Assembly (NCBI RefSeq): GCF_003116035.1
Contig: NZ_LGQW01000001.1
Span: 1 to 64,000, forward strand
Direction of reading: 5' to 3'
Origin: Azospirillum sp. TSH64
GTDB taxonomy: Bacteria > Pseudomonadota > Alphaproteobacteria > Azospirillales > Azospirillaceae
Length of the DNA: 64,000 nt
The position numbers were made by a program, and so were the translations under genes. The notes beneath the pieces were generated by a model. That model was not told the origin of the DNA, made no database searches, and saw only the letters and a list, made by a program, of their open reading frames with translations. Below are positions 60,932 through 64,000 of this stretch, piece by piece (position 1 is the stretch's first letter; every line of letters begins with the position of its first letter).

Positions 60932-63703
60932 ATGCACATATGGAACCCAATGGTCATATTTTTTGTTTATATTTCTGGCTGCTCTATCTTTGCACTGCTT
61001 TGCGCATACTTGCAAAGGCGGCTGGAGGACCAGCTTGCTTTTGCCTATGACACGGCTCCGATTGCGAACCACCGCCGCTTCTGGTGGAACACCGCCGTCG
61101 CGGCCACCCTGCACGGCACCTTGTTCGCGCTGGCCGGCGTCATCGGCACAGAGTTGGCTGCGTGCGTCATTCTTGCGCTTTACGCTACGAACATCGCTCT
61201 GCACAGACTATTTGGCCGCGTCCTGTCGCCCGGAGACCTAAACAGCGTCCGTGAGGCGCTGACCTTCCTGCCGAGCTATGTGCCGCCGCGCCGCCTTGCC
61301 GTCATAGCGATCGCCCTGGCCCTCGCTGCGGCTGGCGCAATGCTGCTGGGACACTGCGCCAACGCCGCCCTGGCCTTTATGTCGGGTTCGAGGTTCCGCC
61401 TCGGGCTTCTGCCGGCCAGCATGGCCGGCTGGGCCGTACTGTGGTGGCGGGCGCGCGCATGGCCACAGGTCGACGATGCCCTCGCCTACTCGCAGACAGA
61501 CCAAAACATTAACGTCCGGCGGCTCGGCTTCCTTCTACAAGGCTGGCTCCTGCTAGTCAGGATGTCGAGACCGCACAAGCCCCACGAGTTTGACCGGCGC
61601 ATCGACGTTCTGTCGAAGGTGCGCCGGGTCGGCGGTCAGCCGGATGGATGCCGCGAAGCCGCAGGCGATCCTGATGTCATTGTGCTGATGATGGAGTCCC
61701 TTGCCGATTTGGCGGAACTTGGCATCCCACTCGCGGCGGAACCACTTGTCTATGTCAAGGCGGAAGGGCCGGAGCGCGCTCGCGGCCGTCTCAATGTGCC
61801 CGTCGTCGGCGGAAACACCTGTAATACCGAGTTCGAGGTGTTGACGGGCATTCCCACAGGGTCGGACGGGAGCGGAATGCTCCCCTATATGAGCAGGCTT
61901 AACGACGGCGTCTACGGGCTTCCCCATTGTTTGAAGCGCCGCGGGTACACGAGCTGCGCCGTGCACCCCTTCCACCGGTGGTTTTACAACCGCGATAGAG
62001 TGTACCGGAAGCTGGGTTTCGACGAGTTCTTCGCCGATGAGAGCTTCTACGGCGCGGCGCGGCAATTCGACCGGATTTCCGACAACGCATTCGTTGACCT
62101 CATCCTTTCAAAGCTTGAGGCCGACCGGCCGAACTTCGTCTTCGGCGTCTCTATTATGGGGCACGGCCCTTACCCGCCAGCCGAGCACGACAGGACCGAC
62201 TTCGTCGATCCCAGCTTCTTCAAGGGTCAGCCGCTTCAGAAGGTGGTCGACCAGTACTGCAGGGTCACAGCAGCGACCGACCGCGCCCTGGCCCGCCTAC
62301 ACCGGGGCCTAGAGAGCCGGGCTCGTCCCTATGTCCTTGTGGTCTTCGGGGACCATGTACCGTTTTTCACGAACAGCCTGAATGGACTTGAGGTCTGGAG
62401 GGACATCCTCATGACTCTCGGAAACGACCAAGTCCGGGAAGATGACCTGTTTCGGACCCCCCTCTTCGTATTCTCCAACGTTCCTGGCGTGGCGGATACC
62501 CCCTTCGGTACACTTGACGCCAACGACCTCGGGGCGGAGATCCTGGCCCGGCTGGGGATCGCCGACGAGGCCGCGTTCGGCGCCCTTCGGGCGTGTCGCA
62601 TGGCTCCTGAGGATCGTGCCGTCTATGCCTATGATACGATCTACGGGGCGCAGCTCCTGACGCAGGATCTCGTCGCGACGACGGAGGGGGAGCGCTACGA
62701 ACTCAACTCAAAGCTTTACGGCCGCTATAACACCAGCAGCCGTCAAATTGACACTCTGTTCCTGCTGATGAAAGAAGGGCGTTACGACGAGTTCGACGCT
62801 CTCTACGCGACCCTTCCGAAGGACGACGTCCTAATCGGCCGCGCCCAACTCCTCTGGGCAGCGCGCCAGATCGACCTAGGGCGCACGGATGACGAAGTCG
62901 TGCAGGCGCTGGTCAACGTGATCGCCAGCCCGGACCCCTTCTGGGGCTATTTCCATCGTGCCCGGCTAAACCTCATGCGGGGCGACTACGCCGCCGTGTC
63001 GGCCGACGTGGCAGCCGCACATGCCACTGGGTCGGGAGAAAGCTCAAATCTCGTTGCCCTCGGGAAAAGCCGCTTCGCACTGAACGATTTTCCAGGCGCG
63101 CTCGCCGTGCTTGATCCGCTGGTGAATGCCGGGGAACGCAATCCGGGCGCGAATCTAGTGTGGGCGGCGATGCAGATCGACGTAGGACGGACTGATGCGG
63201 CCATCGACACCGCCCTGAATTGCGCCGCCGCTGCGCCGGAGCCGTTCTGGGCCTATTACCACCATCTCCGCCTTCTTCTCGCCCGACAGGACCACGCTCG
63301 CGTCCGCGAAATCGCAGCGGCGGCGGCCCAGCTACTGCGGGACCGGCAGCAGCCGGACGGGGAACTGATCTCTGCCCTGATGGGGCTGGTGCGGCCGGTC
63401 TTCATAGCCGGGAACCGGGAGGCCGCACTGGCCCTTCTCGAGCCGTTGGTCGAGGCCGGCGTATCACCTCCTGAGGCGGACCTGCTTTGGGCGGCAACGC
63501 GGATCGACGTCGGGCGCATTGATGACGGCGTCAAGGCCGCGCTCGACCGGGCAGTTGCCATGGGGGACCGGTTCTGGGCTCTCTACCACCGCATCCGCCT
63601 GCACGTCGCGCGAGGCAGCTTGGCCGACGCCTTGGCCGATGTCGAAGCCGCGGAGGAGATCAATCCCGCCGGCGCGCCGAACGTGCGAGCCCTTTTGCCT
63701 TGA
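60932..63703 (+). CDS. LTA-synthase-type membrane sulfatase with TPR-like C-terminal region
   Basis: 923 residues from ATG 60932; a TTG two codons earlier is possible. Four or so membrane helices lie in the first ~190 residues ('MVIFFVYISGCSIFALLCAY', 'LAVIAIALALAAAGAMLLG'). The sulfatase-superfamily domain (about 245-570) has 'DVIVLMMESLADL' (metal Glu), a Thr nucleophile in 'VVGGNTCNTEFEVLTGIP', and 'VVFGDHVPFF' (metal Asp-His). Relatives (LtaS, OpgB) transfer phosphoglycerol from phosphatidylglycerol to glycans, releasing diacylglycerol. Residues about 600-920 contain four or five repeats ('LLWAARQIDLGRTDDEVVQAL' type). The next gene, a diacylglycerol kinase, overlaps its stop. Confidence 0.87.
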   Translation: MHIWNPMVIFFVYISGCSIFALLCAYLQRRLEDQLAFAYDTAPIANHRRFWWNTAVAATLHGTLFALAGVIGTELAACVILALYATNIALHRLFGRVLSPGDLNSVREALTFLPSYVPPRRLAVIAIALALAAAGAMLLGHCANAALAFMSGSRFRLGLLPASMAGWAVLWWRARAWPQVDDALAYSQTDQNINVRRLGFLLQGWLLLVRMSRPHKPHEFDRRIDVLSKVRRVGGQPDGCREAAGDPDVIVLMMESLADLAELGIPLAAEPLVYVKAEGPERARGRLNVPVVGGNTCNTEFEVLTGIPTGSDGSGMLPYMSRLNDGVYGLPHCLKRRGYTSCAVHPFHRWFYNRDRVYRKLGFDEFFADESFYGAARQFDRISDNAFVDLILSKLEADRPNFVFGVSIMGHGPYPPAEHDRTDFVDPSFFKGQPLQKVVDQYCRVTAATDRALARLHRGLESRARPYVLVVFGDHVPFFTNSLNGLEVWRDILMTLGNDQVREDDLFRTPLFVFSNVPGVADTPFGTLDANDLGAEILARLGIADEAAFGALRACRMAPEDRAVYAYDTIYGAQLLTQDLVATTEGERYELNSKLYGRYNTSSRQIDTLFLLMKEGRYDEFDALYATLPKDDVLIGRAQLLWAARQIDLGRTDDEVVQALVNVIASPDPFWGYFHRARLNLMRGDYAAVSADVAAAHATGSGESSNLVALGKSRFALNDFPGALAVLDPLVNAGERNPGANLVWAAMQIDVGRTDAAIDTALNCAAAAPEPFWAYYHHLRLLLARQDHARVREIAAAAAQLLRDRQQPDGELISALMGLVRPVFIAGNREAALALLEPLVEAGVSPPEADLLWAATRIDVGRIDDGVKAALDRAVAMGDRFWALYHRIRLHVARGSLADALADVEAAEEINPAGAPNVRALLP

Positions 63704-64000
63704 CACCTACCGTCGCTTCTCCCGCGCCCGACGCTTGGCTCCGGCCCGACGCGAAACCACGGCGCGTCCTGGTCATCCATAATCCCGTTGCCGGGGGGCG
63801 CCGGGCGTTGCGCCTGTACGCCACTATCGAGGAGCTGGCGCAGCGTCATGGCGCCAACGTGACGGTGTGGGCCACCTCGAAGCCTGGCGACGCCGAGGCA
63901 ATGGCTGCGGCGGTTAAGTCAGGGCGCTATGACGTGATAGCCGTCGCCGGCGGGGACGGCACCATTAGCGAGGCGATCAACGGTCTAGCCGCCTGCGCCG
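63700..64000 (+). CDS. Diacylglycerol/lipid kinase, N-terminal part (runs off the window)
   Basis: About 100 codons are visible from TTG 63700, which overlaps the upstream TGA as TTGA; no better start lies before the conserved core. 'RVLVIHNPVAGGRRALRLYA' and 'DVIAVAGGDGTISEAINGLA' are the two hallmark motifs of the DAGK catalytic domain (NP..GG and GGDGT). These kinases phosphorylate diacylglycerol or related lipids to phosphatidic acid. Coupled to an LTA-synthase-type enzyme, it likely recycles diacylglycerol released by that reaction. The 3' end is missing from the window. Confidence 0.85.
   Translation, partial: MTPTVASPAPDAWLRPDAKPRRVLVIHNPVAGGRRALRLYATIEELAQRHGANVTVWATSKPGDAEAMAAAVKSGRYDVIAVAGGDGTISEAINGLAACA

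Overview
The window is very GC-rich (roughly 68-70 % in most genes). Its gene style points to an alphaproteobacterium of the Azospirillum/Rhodospirillales type: TPR-fused glycosyltransferases, FkbM methyltransferases, serralysin-type proteins, and IS66 and IS5/IS427 elements. The replicon (chromosome, chromid or megaplasmid) cannot be decided from the sequence. No rRNA, tRNA or CRISPR was seen.

Layout: (1) 1-7363 is the 3' part of a giant repetitive surface or secreted protein. (2) 7487-14291 is a tightly packed export-type operon: a TolC-like lipoprotein with a C-terminal SPOR domain, a periplasmic adaptor, a membrane adaptor with a GAF-like N-terminus, and a PqqD-like/M50 site-2-protease/HlyD fusion. 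No ABC ATPase is encoded. (3) 14347-33122 holds an FkbM methyltransferase, a serralysin-like metalloprotease with nine YLAANPDL-type repeats, a run of glycosyltransferases (several TPR-fused), a HEPN-like small protein, a GmhA-type SIS isomerase, a TPR/GT41 (OGT-like) enzyme and a SAM methyltransferase. Two near-identical lower-GC transferase-like genes here belong to a ~1.18 kb tandem duplication.

(4) 33139-42420 is a decayed mobilization island. It carries a broken mobC, a 5'-truncated IS630 transposase, a coiled-coil membrane protein, a broken parA, a MobI-like gene behind iteron-like repeats and a perfect hairpin, a relaxase pseudogene split by an IS66 element with a perfect 8-bp target duplication, and an IS5-family element with TA target duplication. 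The island is bounded by an intact methyltransferase gene on the left and a truncated paralogous copy of its 3' end on the right.

(5) 42424-64000 is a second polysaccharide/protein-glycosylation block, all on the + strand: a TPR-GT9-like gene, a TPR-GT41 gene, large glycosyltransferases sharing a beta-sandwich-like module, a cupin-only ManC fragment, a GT2-GT4 fusion, two methyltransferases, and an LTA-synthase-type membrane sulfatase fused to TPR-like repeats. The last is overlapped by a diacylglycerol-kinase gene that runs off the window, a pairing that suggests phosphoglycerol transfer with diacylglycerol recycling.

Taken together the window reads as a cell-surface locus: a giant adhesin-like protein with a dedicated but ATPase-less exporter, surrounded by sugar transferases that could decorate it or build a surface glycan. 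The most unusual candidate system is the adhesin/TolC-SPOR/HlyD/GAF-HlyD/PqqD-M50-HlyD cassette.
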